Source of the DNA: Candidatus Methanoperedens sp.
Lineage (GTDB): Archaea > Halobacteriota > Methanosarcinia > Methanosarcinales > Methanoperedenaceae
Direction of reading: 5' to 3'
Length of the DNA stretch: 30,777 nt
Assembly: GCA_023249275.1 (NCBI GenBank)
Contig: JAHFCV010000006.1
Coordinates: forward strand, 1-30,777
Below, piece after piece: positions 7,352-15,771 of the stretch. A program made the position numbers and the translations under genes. The number at the start of each line of letters is the position of its first letter. Positions within the stretch are counted from its first letter, which is position 1. The notes beneath the pieces were generated by a model that made no database searches, was not told the origin of the DNA, and saw only the letters and a program-made list of their open reading frames with translations.

Positions 7352-9238
7352 ATGTGGAAAATTGAAGACGCAATAGAACTTTATGGTGTAGAGCGCTGGG
7401 GTAGTGGATTTTTCTCTTTTAACAAAAACGGGAATTTGATTGTCAAACCCACAAAAAACGATTCCCAGGTCATAGATTTAAAAAATGTCGTGGATAATCT
7501 TGTTTCAAAAAAGATAAATTTCCCGATATTATTCAGGTTCCCGCAAATCCTGGAATCACAAATAAAAACATTGAACGGGGCATTTTCCAATTCAATTTCG
7601 GAGTATAAATATAATAATACCTATCAGGGCATATTCCCGATGAAAGTGAACCAGCGCAAAGAAGTAATAGAAGAAATCGTAAAATCGGGGAAAAAAAACA
7701 ACATGGGTCTGGAAGTGGGAACAAAAGCTGAATTGCTGGCTGCGATGTCATTTGATTTAAGTAACGATGCCCTCTTAATCTGCAACGGCTTCAAGGATGA
7801 TGAATACCTGCATCTTGCATTGAATGCTATCAAGTTGAATAATAAAGTGGTCATTGTTATTGATGAGTACAGTGAAACAAAACGATTGCTGGAAATTTCA
7901 AAACAAATGAACGTGAAACCCATAATAGGCATAAGGGCAAAACTGTACTCCAAAGGCAGCGGGAAATGGGCAGAATCAGGCGGAGAAACGGCAAAGTTCG
8001 GTTTGACAACAACCGAAATACTTGATTGTATCAAAATCATCGGCGAATACGGTATGCTTGAACAGCTACAGATGCTGCATTTCCATATAGGTTCACAGAT
8101 AACCGAAATCAGAAGAATCCAAAAAGCAGTGAAAGAGGCAGCAAGAGTATATGCAAAAATAAAGGTTAAACATATTAATATCAAATATTTCAATATCGGT
8201 GGAGGTCTTGGGCTCGATTACGACGGCAGCAAGACGTCATCCGATGCAAGCGCCAATTATACAATCCAGGAATATGCCAACAATGTGGTCTATTCCTTAA
8301 AAGAGGTATGCGATGAGGAAAATGTCTCCCACCCGATTATTCTATCTGAAAGCGGGCGGGCGATATCAGCGTATCATTCCGTACTGGTCATCAACGTAAA
8401 AGGAAATAAGAACGGCGATTTTAATAAACAGGTTGAGCTGCGTGGAAATGAACCTCATATCATAAAAGAACTGTATGACGGGTTAAAAGAAATCAACATT
8501 AAAAATTATGAAGAGCATTATCACGATGCCTTGCTGCATCGTGAAGAGCTTCTTTCCTTATTCAATCTTGGCGAGATTGACCTTGAAGATAAGTCAAAAG
8601 GGGAAACCCTTTTCTGGCAGATATGTGAAAAAGCCGCCGGGTTTGCAAGAGAAACCCAGAACAAATCCGACGATTTTGAAGATTTAAATAAACTGTTATC
8701 TAAAAAATATATCGGCAATTTTTCAGTTTTCCAGTCAGTCCCTGATTTCTGGGCAATAAAACAATTATTCCCTGTTGTCCCGGTCAGCAGGCTCAACGAG
8801 AAACCAACAGAATACGGAACGATAGTGGACATAACATGCGATTCGGATGGGGAAATCGACAAATTCGTGGACTTAAAAGATGTTAAAGAAATACTTGAAC
8901 TCCATGAATTGAATAACGGCTCTTATTATCTGGCTGTACTCATGATTGGCGCATACCAGGATACTATCGGGGATTATCATAATTTATTCGGCTCGGCAAA
9001 CGAGGCGCATATCATAGTGGATGACAGCGGCGGATGGCATATAAAACAAATCGTCAACGGGGACAGGATTTGTGATGTCCTGGGCTATGTCAAATATAAT
9101 AACAATTATCTGCTTGAAGCATTTGAATCCGAAGTAAACCAGGCGCTCCGGGAGAATTGTGTGTCCAAGTCCGAGGCAGAAGATATAATGAATAATTATA
9201 AAAATGTCATGAACAGGTACACGTACCTGGATTTATAA
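7352..9238 (+). CDS. speA: PLP-dependent biosynthetic arginine decarboxylase (SpeA type)
   Basis: This 628-residue protein is close in length to bacterial SpeA (about 630-660). It has the alanine-racemase-fold (group IV) decarboxylase signatures: the PLP-binding Lys in FPMKVNQ (K98), HFHIGSQ, the glycine-rich phosphate loop GGGLGLDYDGS, and SESGRA. The C-terminal region includes the bacterial-type NEAHIIVDD/GDRICDVLGYV segments. The reaction is arginine to agmatine plus CO2, the first step of polyamine synthesis. Most archaea use pyruvoyl-dependent arginine decarboxylase instead, so this bacterial-type enzyme suggests lateral transfer. The TATA box upstream gives it its own promoter, divergent from cfbD. 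Confidence 0.9.
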   Translation: MWKIEDAIELYGVERWGSGFFSFNKNGNLIVKPTKNDSQVIDLKNVVDNLVSKKINFPILFRFPQILESQIKTLNGAFSNSISEYKYNNTYQGIFPMKVNQRKEVIEEIVKSGKKNNMGLEVGTKAELLAAMSFDLSNDALLICNGFKDDEYLHLALNAIKLNNKVVIVIDEYSETKRLLEISKQMNVKPIIGIRAKLYSKGSGKWAESGGETAKFGLTTTEILDCIKIIGEYGMLEQLQMLHFHIGSQITEIRRIQKAVKEAARVYAKIKVKHINIKYFNIGGGLGLDYDGSKTSSDASANYTIQEYANNVVYSLKEVCDEENVSHPIILSESGRAISAYHSVLVINVKGNKNGDFNKQVELRGNEPHIIKELYDGLKEINIKNYEEHYHDALLHREELLSLFNLGEIDLEDKSKGETLFWQICEKAAGFARETQNKSDDFEDLNKLLSKKYIGNFSVFQSVPDFWAIKQLFPVVPVSRLNEKPTEYGTIVDITCDSDGEIDKFVDLKDVKEILELHELNNGSYYLAVLMIGAYQDTIGDYHNLFGSANEAHIIVDDSGGWHIKQIVNGDRICDVLGYVKYNNNYLLEAFESEVNQALRENCVSKSEAEDIMNNYKNVMNRYTYLDL

Positions 9239-9291
9239 TTGCAGTGTTTAGATAAAACTATACTATACAAAATTTTATCTTAGAGTATATA

Positions 9292-10902
9292 ATGCCCAGA
9301 ATAACATTTGATAACGTAAAATGGGTACTGCTAATACTTATTTTAGTTGGTTTTTCACTTCGAGTTTATCACCTGGATTTCCCTCCGATTGGATATCACA
9401 ATATGAAGGAGACGGAATATCTTTCTCAGGCAAGAGAATTCTATGTTCATGGCGACTACCTGCATCGCAGGGTTGCATGGTTCGGCTTGGATTCAGCAAG
9501 CGGACCCGGTTATTTTGAAGAATATGCGCAACTTCCGATTTTACCATGGCTAATACTCCTGGGATGGAAGATTATGGGTGTGCACCTGTGGGTGGGGAGA
9601 TTGATAATAGTTTTATTTTCCATAGGAATCATACCACTTACCTATTATGTGTGTTATGAGCTAACAAGGAAAGAAGAGATTTCTATCTATGCTGCATTCT
9701 TAATGACGATTATGCCTCTGGCGGTTTTTTTTGGCAGAAATATACAACCGGAATCTCCAGCATTATTTTTTATTATGCTCGCTACTTATTATTACTTAAA
9801 GTGGATAACGGATTTTAAGCCAAAATATATAATAGCTTCATTAGTATCTTTCAGTGCAGGGGCTTTATTCAAATATACTTTTATGATTTTCATTATCCCT
9901 TTTCTCTTCATTTTTCCTTTTGAGAAATTGAGGGAAGAAGAATATAGGAAGAAATTGGCAAGACAGATTCCTTTAATTATTATATGCCTTTTGCCCTTAC
10001 TTCTGTGGGCATTTGTATCTAAAATTGAAAATGTAAGCAGTGAACATCTTTTTACTTATGATAGAATCCACTTTTTTGAAATGTTTTCTTCTGAATATTG
10101 GGGAATATATTTCGAGATAATTAATGGATATTTTGTATCTAATTTCACTATATTTTATGTTGTGTTGGCGTTTATAGGGTTTTTATTTTGTCTGCGGCAA
10201 TTAAAGACAATATTTTGTAAATATTGTTTTGGCAGCGCTCTTATGGCAATTCCTTATTTCATGCTTTTATCTGATTACATACGTCAGCATAGCTACTATC
10301 AAATGCCGTTTATCCTGCTGTTCTGCCTGACAAGTGCATTCGCCATTTATAAAATATCAACACTAAAAACAGTAAAATCTGAAAAATTGAAATATCTTAT
10401 AGCGATTGGAATTATATTGATATCTCTTCCCTCAGTGAAACAAAGTATAGATCAGCATTACGATAGAATATTTTTCGGATTGGATGTTGCTGGAAATTCA
10501 ATAAATGAATTATCGGGTAAGGAGGATAGGGTTTATTTGGCAAGTCATGTACAGACAGTCGGTATGCTTTGGAATGCAGACAGGTACGGGGCATTCCTGC
10601 CTGACACATTAGAACGTTTCAAATTCGGCGAGGATGAAAGGCAAATGAAATGGATTTTCATATACGACAACAATGAAAAATTGAGGGAAAATCCAGAAAT
10701 ATGGGAATACGTTAATAAAAATTATTCCATACGAGAAATTGGTATTCTTAAAACGGGTGATGATGAAAAACCTGTATATTTTATACTTGAAAAAGGTGGC
10801 TCGATTAATTTTAGCAATACAAACTTAAACTCACGAAAATTGAAAACGAAATACGAGACTTCATACGGCGAGCTGGAACTTTATTCTTTAAGGGCTGACT
10901 AA
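9292..10902 (+). CDS. GT-C family membrane glycosyltransferase (GT39/ArnT-like)
   Basis: This 536-residue protein has about ten hydrophobic segments between residues 10 and 390, then a soluble C-terminal domain of about 140 residues. The first extracytoplasmic loop carries acidic residues (HNMKETEY) in the position of the catalytic D/E of GT-C enzymes, and FFGRNIQPESPALFF matches the second-loop pattern of the PMT/ArnT (PF13231-type) group. Such enzymes transfer sugars from polyprenyl-phosphate donors to lipids or proteins on the outer face of the membrane, here perhaps glycosylating surface proteins. The acceptor cannot be told. The coding sequence is more AT-rich than its neighbours. Confidence 0.8.
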   Translation: MPRITFDNVKWVLLILILVGFSLRVYHLDFPPIGYHNMKETEYLSQAREFYVHGDYLHRRVAWFGLDSASGPGYFEEYAQLPILPWLILLGWKIMGVHLWVGRLIIVLFSIGIIPLTYYVCYELTRKEEISIYAAFLMTIMPLAVFFGRNIQPESPALFFIMLATYYYLKWITDFKPKYIIASLVSFSAGALFKYTFMIFIIPFLFIFPFEKLREEEYRKKLARQIPLIIICLLPLLLWAFVSKIENVSSEHLFTYDRIHFFEMFSSEYWGIYFEIINGYFVSNFTIFYVVLAFIGFLFCLRQLKTIFCKYCFGSALMAIPYFMLLSDYIRQHSYYQMPFILLFCLTSAFAIYKISTLKTVKSEKLKYLIAIGIILISLPSVKQSIDQHYDRIFFGLDVAGNSINELSGKEDRVYLASHVQTVGMLWNADRYGAFLPDTLERFKFGEDERQMKWIFIYDNNEKLRENPEIWEYVNKNYSIREIGILKTGDDEKPVYFILEKGGSINFSNTNLNSRKLKTKYETSYGELELYSLRAD

Positions 10903-10922
10903 TTTATCTTGCGAAATACAAA

Positions 10923-11078
10923 TTAAGCTTTTTTCACATTGGCAGACATGCATGAGGGGCAGCGAATCTTCTTTCCCAATGCTTTGAATTTGTTCTTGCA
11001 TTCAATACAATAATATTCAGCAGGGCTGAAATCTCCGGAGTCGATGTCTACTGTGGTGGAGGAATCTACAAGGCACAT
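10923..11078 (-). CDS. 51-residue zinc ribbon protein
   Basis: This short gene is read directly from the sequence: ATG at 11078 and stop at 10923. The product has two Cys pairs, CIEC (residues 24-27) and CPSC (40-43), separated by KNKFKALGKKIR, a classical zinc ribbon that often ends in a conserved short tail (here MSANVKKA). A good Shine-Dalgarno (aggtga) lies about 6 nt before the ATG. Small zinc ribbons of this kind are common in archaea and of unknown role, perhaps nucleic acid or ribosome binding. It converges with the glycosyltransferase gene, 20 nt apart. Confidence 0.75.
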   Translation of the reverse strand: MCLVDSSTTVDIDSGDFSPAEYYCIECKNKFKALGKKIRCPSCMSANVKKA

Positions 11079-11141
11079 ATTATCACCTTTATTTTTATGA
11101 ATGGTTTTGGCGTTAATAAGCCTTGTGGGCTATTAGAAATT

Positions 11142-11191
11142 CACCGCTGAGGCGTGACCTGGGCTTTAGCGTCCCCGGCGTCTTTGCGGTG
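11142..11191. repeat. short element with CACCGC...GCGGTG inverted ends
   Basis: This 50-bp element is bounded by caccgc and gcggtg. Its right end, gcgtctttgcggtgatt, closely matches the right end of the element at 3815-3876. The internal part is degenerate. It probably belongs to the same dispersed non-coding family. Confidence 0.5.
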
Positions 11192-11246
11192 ATTAAAATA
11201 AATCCGTTCAGCAAGTTTATTATCTTCTTTGACCCTAAGAAAAGAT

Positions 11247-11810
11247 ATGCTGACTCTTGGAATCGTGAATACCTATGATAAAATAAAGCTCCATGAAGCG
11301 CATTACCGGAGTATTGCCAGGGCTGCGCCGGTTGCATACGCTTTCGGGTTCAACCTGGCTCTTTTTGATTATCCTTTCAAGATGAGCGCGGAAGAACTTG
11401 TGAATTTTGTTAAGGATAAAACCACCATTGGCGAGTCGGGAAAATATCTTGAAGAATTATTCAGCTCAGGGAAGTTTTTCGTTTTTGACCTGCCTGAAAA
11501 GGGATTCCAGCCGCAGTTCGGCTCGGTTGTGGTCACGACATCGCATCCTTCAAAAGAAAAACAGATTCAACTGCCTGAGATTTCGGAATTGATTAATAAA
11601 AAAAAATCGTTTCTTTTCCTTATTGGACTTGGGCATAAAGGACTTCTGAAGGAATTATTTGAACTGGCGCAGTACCATCTTGATATAACATCAAAGGGCG
11701 TTTCGCTTGAGACCTGCACGGCGATAGGGGCAGTGTCGGCGGCTATTTCAGCGCATATGACTAAATCAATGAACAAGGATAGAAAAGGTTGCAGAAAATC
11801 CGGCAGGTGA
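11247..11810 (+). CDS. DUF531-family protein, possible SPOUT-like fold
   Basis: I chose the ATG at 11247 (187 residues) because MLTLGIVNTYDKIKLHEAHY is the usual beginning of this archaeal family; an upstream TTG at 11229 is less likely. The family (DUF531, mainly methanogens and relatives) is uncharacterised. The C-terminal half has a pattern (FLIGLGHKGL followed by GVSLETCTAIGAV) reminiscent of the cofactor-binding knot of SPOUT RNA methyltransferases; this is an inference. The last 15 or so residues are basic. The stop codon is part of the Shine-Dalgarno sequence of the next gene, so the BrnT-like toxin gene directly abuts it. Confidence 0.7.
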   Translation: MLTLGIVNTYDKIKLHEAHYRSIARAAPVAYAFGFNLALFDYPFKMSAEELVNFVKDKTTIGESGKYLEELFSSGKFFVFDLPEKGFQPQFGSVVVTTSHPSKEKQIQLPEISELINKKKSFLFLIGLGHKGLLKELFELAQYHLDITSKGVSLETCTAIGAVSAAISAHMTKSMNKDRKGCRKSGR

Positions 11811-11814
11811 TACG

Positions 11815-12099
11815 ATTAAAATAACCAAACTAATATGGCTTGATAATCTCGTTGAGAAAATAAAAAATAAACACAATGTCACTGTCAGCGAGGTAGAGGA
11901 AGCCTTAAGAAATATGCCAAAGTTCAGGCGCGGGACAAAAGGTAATTATATTGAGGAGAACATATATTATGCCTTTGGAAATACGGATGCAAACCGCTTC
12001 CTCTTCATAGTCTTTATATTTAAGAAAGATAACAAAGCATTGATACTGAGCGCCAGAGAAATGGACAAAAAAGAAAAATCATTGTTTAAAAGGCTATAA
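11815..12099 (+). CDS. BrnT-like ribonuclease toxin, apparently starting at ATT
   Basis: Reading the frame upstream of the internal ATG at 11914 gives a continuous family-like N-terminus, IKITKLIWLDNLVEKI, beginning at 11815 just behind a Shine-Dalgarno AGGTGA (11805-11810). The codon where a Met is expected is ATT, and there is no ATG, GTG or TTG between the upstream in-frame stop and 11914. The 94-residue frame resembles BrnT/DUF4258-type toxins: N-terminal IWL, central PKFRRGTKGNYIEENIYYAFG, C-terminal ALILSAREMDKKEK. BrnT-type toxins cleave RNA. A BrnA-like gene follows after 2 nt. Either ATT is used as a rare start, or the toxin is silenced by a single G-to-T change and only a 61-residue internal fragment could be made. 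Confidence 0.7.
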   Translation: MKITKLIWLDNLVEKIKNKHNVTVSEVEEALRNMPKFRRGTKGNYIEENIYYAFGNTDANRFLFIVFIFKKDNKALILSAREMDKKEKSLFKRL

Positions 12100-12101
12100 T
12101 T

Positions 12102-12356
12102 ATGAAAAAAATCCCTGAATTCAAAACCCTTGAAGAAGCCGCAGATTACTGGGATACCCACAGCTTTGCTGATTATATTGAGGATACAGAGCCAGTCGAA
12201 TTTGAGGTATGTCTACCGCGCCGTAAGATTATGTTAGACATTGACCGCGACCTGAGAAACAAACTTAAGAAAATTGCCCAAAGGAAGAAGCAGAGCTACG
12301 GCAAATTAATAAACGCGTGGATACGTGAGAAAATCATTCAAGAGACTGCAAATTGA
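12102..12356 (+). CDS. BrnA/CopG-like antitoxin
   Basis: This 84-residue protein begins with the typical IPEFKTLEEAADYWDTHSFADY segment that binds the toxin. It is followed by a short beta strand (FEVCLPRRKIMLDI) and two helices (residues about 46-80), forming a ribbon-helix-helix of the CopG/BrnA type. It should neutralise the preceding toxin and repress the operon. The gene starts 2 nt after the toxin stop. It is intact even though the toxin start codon appears damaged. Confidence 0.8.
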   Translation: MKKIPEFKTLEEAADYWDTHSFADYIEDTEPVEFEVCLPRRKIMLDIDRDLRNKLKKIAQRKKQSYGKLINAWIREKIIQETAN

Positions 12357-12407
12357 CCCCAATAGAAAGCTTTGGCTGTTAAAAGACATATTCTAATCAA
12401 AACACCT

Positions 12408-13352
12408 ATGAAGAACAAAATTATAGTAACCGGAGGAGCAGGGTTTATAGGAAGCCATATAGTTGATAAACTTCTTTCCAATGATAATGAAGTAACCGTC
12501 ATCGATAATCTAAGCTCCGGAAGAATGGAATTTATCGAGAAACATCTCAAAAACCCCAAGTTCAAATTTATTAAACTCGACATCCTTGACATCGAAAAAC
12601 TCAAAAAAGCAATCCGCGGCGCAGATACTATCTATCATCTGGCAGCCAATCCCGACGTGCGCCTTGGCGCTGAAAATACAAAAATCCATCTTGAGCAGAA
12701 CATTATTGCTACATATAATCTGCTTGAAGCGATGCGCGCAAATAAACAACAGAAGATCGTTTTCACATCCACGTCCACTGTATACGGTGAAGCCAGTATC
12801 ATCCCCACGCCTGAAAATTACGGCCCCCTCATTCCCATATCCTTATACGGCGCCTCAAAACTTGCATGCGAGGCGCTCATAACCTCGTACTGCCATACCT
12901 TTGACATGAAGTCATGGATATTCAGGTTTGCGAATATCGTGGGTGAGCGAAGCACGCATGGGATTATCGTGGATTTCATAAACAAATTGAAAAATAATCC
13001 GAACTCGCTTGAAATCCTTGGGGATGGGCAGCAGCGCAAATCGTATCTTCACGTTTCAGACTGCGTGGATACGATTTTATTTGCAGTGGAGAACAGCAAT
13101 GAAATGGCAAACATTTTCAATATAGGTTCAAATGATACAATCAATTCCACGGAGATAGGCGAGATAGTGGTTTCCGAGATGGGATTAAAAGATGTTGCTT
13201 TCAGTTATACAGGCGGGAAGCGCGGATGGAGAGGCGATGTTCCCAGGATGCTGCTTTCCATCGAGAAATTACAAAAACTCGGCTGGAAGCCAGTCCATAA
13301 TTCGAAAAGCAGCGTAATTGCTGCGGTCAGAAGTACCTTAGGGATTCAATAA
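12408..13352 (+). CDS. NAD-dependent sugar-nucleotide epimerase/dehydratase (GalE-like)
   Basis: I chose the ATG at 12408 (314 residues) because it places MKNKIIVTGGAGFIGSHI, the NAD-binding GxxGxxG motif, at the N-terminus; the TTG at 12372 adds a poorly conserved extension. This short-chain dehydrogenase family protein has the catalytic STSTVYGE and YGASK (Tyr-x-x-x-Lys) motifs and FRFANIVG in the substrate lobe. The most likely reaction is UDP-glucose/UDP-galactose or related 4-epimerisation for surface polysaccharide or glycoprotein synthesis. The exact substrate cannot be assigned. It overlaps the start of the NMD3 gene by 1 nt. Confidence 0.88.
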   Translation: MKNKIIVTGGAGFIGSHIVDKLLSNDNEVTVIDNLSSGRMEFIEKHLKNPKFKFIKLDILDIEKLKKAIRGADTIYHLAANPDVRLGAENTKIHLEQNIIATYNLLEAMRANKQQKIVFTSTSTVYGEASIIPTPENYGPLIPISLYGASKLACEALITSYCHTFDMKSWIFRFANIVGERSTHGIIVDFINKLKNNPNSLEILGDGQQRKSYLHVSDCVDTILFAVENSNEMANIFNIGSNDTINSTEIGEIVVSEMGLKDVAFSYTGGKRGWRGDVPRMLLSIEKLQKLGWKPVHNSKSSVIAAVRSTLGIQ

Positions 13353-14392
13353 TGGCTACCTTATTCTGTCCTAAATGCGGCAATGACTCCGATGTTTTTT
13401 ATGATAACGTATGCAAGCAGTGCTTTGTCGGGGATAAAAAACTCATTGAGTGCCCTGCTGTTGTTTATTCAAAGATATGCCCGACGTGCGGTTCAGTATT
13501 CAAGAAGGGAAAGTGGTTCTCTAAACAAGATGAAAGCGAGACCATTATAGAATGTGTAAAGGATTCTCTGAAGCTTGATTATCAAGTCAAGAATCTCATC
13601 CTGACAATATCCCCCAAACAGCTTGACTATTCCAGATATAGCGCGCATATAGAGGCAAAAGCCGAAATAAAAGGCGTGCCCATAGAGGCAGCGGCTGATG
13701 CTGAAGTCAGGATTAGCTGGGAGACATGCGATACATGCAGCAGGATTTCAGGCGGTTATTTTGAAGGCATTGTGCAGATAAGGGCTGACAAGCGGCTCCC
13801 TACACAGGAGGAGCTTGAGAAATGCAATAGTATTGCCGGGGATGTGGCAGTCAGGGCACAGGAGAAGGGGGACAGGCTTGGATTTATTGCAAAAACCGAG
13901 GGGCTCTATGAGGGTGTTGATTTATACGTGGGGTCTATAAAACTGGGGAAGCAGATTTGCAGGGCTATAATCGATGTTTTCGGGGGCAAATTTTCCGAAT
14001 CCCCCAAGCTTGTGGGGCAGAAGAACGGCGAAGACCTTTATCGCATCACCTATGCACTTCGCCTGCCTGAATTCGTGCGCGGGGACATAATAAGCGTGGA
14101 TGATAAAGTGGTTGAAGTACAGAGCTGCGGGAAGCATGTGAGCGGCATAGACCTTGAGACCGGAAAAAGGTTCATGGAAAATTTTAATGACCTGATGGAA
14201 GTAAGGAAATTAAGCAGGAGAGAGGATGCGGTTTCTGCTGTGCTGGTTGCGGATGAGGGGAGAACGATTCAGGTGATGGACCCTGATACATACGAGTCTG
14301 TTACTATTAAGAGACCGGAATTCCTGAGCGCGGAGGCGGGGAATGAGATTAAGATTGTTAAGACGGCGAAGGGGATTTATGTGGTGCCTTGA
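13352..14392 (+). CDS. NMD3-family 60S/50S ribosome export/assembly homologue
   Basis: This 346-residue protein has an N-terminal zinc-binding region with CxxC pairs (CPKCG near 6-9, CKQC near 21-24, CPTCG near 44-47, and CDTC near 130), followed by the NMD3 central domains. In eukaryotes Nmd3 exports the large ribosomal subunit. Archaeal homologues lack the export signals and are thought to act in large-subunit maturation. Residues about 225-260 (LPEFVRGDIISVDDKVVEV) and the C-terminal beta-rich domain agree with the family. It is translationally coupled to the epimerase gene. Confidence 0.85.
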   Translation: MATLFCPKCGNDSDVFYDNVCKQCFVGDKKLIECPAVVYSKICPTCGSVFKKGKWFSKQDESETIIECVKDSLKLDYQVKNLILTISPKQLDYSRYSAHIEAKAEIKGVPIEAAADAEVRISWETCDTCSRISGGYFEGIVQIRADKRLPTQEELEKCNSIAGDVAVRAQEKGDRLGFIAKTEGLYEGVDLYVGSIKLGKQICRAIIDVFGGKFSESPKLVGQKNGEDLYRITYALRLPEFVRGDIISVDDKVVEVQSCGKHVSGIDLETGKRFMENFNDLMEVRKLSRREDAVSAVLVADEGRTIQVMDPDTYESVTIKRPEFLSAEAGNEIKIVKTAKGIYVVP

Positions 14393-14396
14393 GTGA

Positions 14397-14597
14397 TTAT
14401 ATTCTAAGAATGAGTAATAATATCACGACTAAAGGCACACCAATTGTTACCAGAAGCGTCCACATTCCGTATTTTTCTACAATCTTGCACCACGGCTCAC
14501 ATAGCTTTCCGCCTGTATTGCCGCAGATGCATTTGCACCAGTAATTGAGTAATGGAGTGTTAGCGAGTTTCCATGTTCTGCATTTTTCTGGGATCAT
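14397..14597 (-). CDS. small Cys-rich tail-anchored membrane protein, unknown
   Basis: This is a 66-residue frame with a polar N-terminal half containing five cysteines (CRTW, CKCICG, CEPWC) and one strong C-terminal membrane segment (about residues 44-65). The composition is not what a random shadow frame gives, and the frame sits alone in the gap between NMD3 and the methyltransferase gene. No good Shine-Dalgarno site is seen. It could bind a metal or an Fe-S cluster at the membrane. I do not recognise it. Confidence 0.45.
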   Translation of the reverse strand: MIPEKCRTWKLANTPLLNYWCKCICGNTGGKLCEPWCKIVEKYGMWTLLVTIGVPLVVILLLILRI

Positions 14598-14640
14598 GGT
14601 GAAAATAAGGATGTTTTTAACTGTTATAAGCTTTACCCAG

Positions 14641-15678
14641 TCATCTTTTTATCTTCTCCCCCACCACCACTTCATTCCCGAACCCGAATACATGAAGCGT
14701 TCTTGTGCCTGCCAACCCCTCTTCAAGCTTTTTTCTTAGCTCCCAGTACTTCTCAGGTTCAATATCAAGGCGAAGCACCACGTTTGTTGCTTTCTCTGCT
14801 TTTAAAATCCCTTTTAGTTTCAAAATATCCATTTCGGTTTTACTTACAACCCTGTACCTGTCTTTAAAAAACGGCGACTCAATAAGTCCAGAAGACGTCA
14901 AAAGGATGCGCCGCTCATCACCATTATAAAAGAAAATTTCTGCACCTGCATCTGCTATTGTTCGCGCAAACTCGTTCAAAAGTCTGGCTTTCACTACCGA
15001 TGGCTCAGGTTCGTAAACATACTCCTGCAACGTGCCGGTTTTAATCACAGGCGCATCAGAAGAACATAGCCTCGCCTCCTCTGGCAGCACAACAGCGCTC
15101 CGTTCACATCGTTTCAGAGCGCCGAAATACAGCGTCAGCCTGTTCAACTGCCCGTTCAATGACAGGTACTCGCGCTCGCAGTCAAAAACAAGCCTCTCAG
15201 GCGCTATCTGCGGCGGGGCATGAAATGCAATATTCTGCGTGACGTCTGAATACATTTTCAATATTTCAATAATCGGAGGCTCAAGATTTTCCAGAGTACG
15301 TTCTTTTTCGGCTAAGGGGCGCGCAGGGTCTGAGAAGATTATATCAGCATCTGATACCTGTGTTTTGACCTCTTCAGATAGCGCATCTCCGGGGATGAAT
15401 TCCACATTATTGACTCCATACAGCTTGCAATTTTCTTTTGCGAATTCAAGCTTTTGCGGATTTCTCTCCACAGCATACACCTTTTTACATTCCTTTGCAA
15501 AAAAAATAACCTGCCCGCCGATTCCGCAGCCAAGGTCTGCGATTATGTCGGTTTTTAGCCGTTTTGCTATGTATTTTGCAACAATTTCAGGCGTTGCGAG
15601 CTGCAAGCCATCCTTGTCTGCTGCAATCGGTTTTGTGAATTTGATAGTGCGTTTATCCCGCGTCATATTATTCATCAT
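14641..15678 (-). CDS. class I SAM-dependent methyltransferase with THUMP-like C-terminal domain
   Basis: This 345-residue protein has the Rossmann methyltransferase motifs: motif I DLGCGIGGQ (about residues 48-56), an acidic residue after the second strand (VYAVERNP), and SDPARP as the catalytic-loop region. The C-terminal ~120 residues (GLIESPFFKDRYRVV..., KGILKAEKATNVVLRLD) match the THUMP-like domain seen in predicted RNA methyltransferases. RNA is therefore the probable substrate, but the site is unknown. It is divergent from the MsvR-like regulator and shares its 93-bp intergenic region. Confidence 0.8.
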   Translation of the reverse strand: MMNNMTRDKRTIKFTKPIAADKDGLQLATPEIVAKYIAKRLKTDIIADLGCGIGGQVIFFAKECKKVYAVERNPQKLEFAKENCKLYGVNNVEFIPGDALSEEVKTQVSDADIIFSDPARPLAEKERTLENLEPPIIEILKMYSDVTQNIAFHAPPQIAPERLVFDCEREYLSLNGQLNRLTLYFGALKRCERSAVVLPEEARLCSSDAPVIKTGTLQEYVYEPEPSVVKARLLNEFARTIADAGAEIFFYNGDERRILLTSSGLIESPFFKDRYRVVSKTEMDILKLKGILKAEKATNVVLRLDIEPEKYWELRKKLEEGLAGTRTLHVFGFGNEVVVGEKIKR

Positions 15679-15721
15679 ATTGATAGATTTGTATTTATGT
15701 TATATCCCAAAAAGGATTAAT

Positions 15722-15737
15722 TTCGTACATAAGCGAA
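15722..15737. promoter_or_regulatory. MsvR-type operator candidate TTCGTA-N4-AGCGAA
   Basis: This inverted repeat (TTCG, 8 nt, CGAA) closely resembles the MsvR recognition box known from methanogens (as I recall it, TTCGTA-N4-TACGAA), differing in the second half-site at two positions. It lies directly upstream of the TATA box (15741-15749) of a gene encoding an MsvR-like protein, so it is well placed for autoregulation, and possibly for control of the divergent methyltransferase gene. Confidence 0.6.
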
Positions 15738-15740
15738 CAT

Positions 15741-15749
15741 TATTTATAT
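15741..15749 (+). promoter_or_regulatory. TATA box of the MsvR-like regulator gene
   Basis: TATTTATAT ends 22 nt before the ATG at 15772, so the transcript is probably nearly leaderless. Confidence 0.45.
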
Positions 15750-15771
15750 TACTAAAACAATTTAGAAGTTC

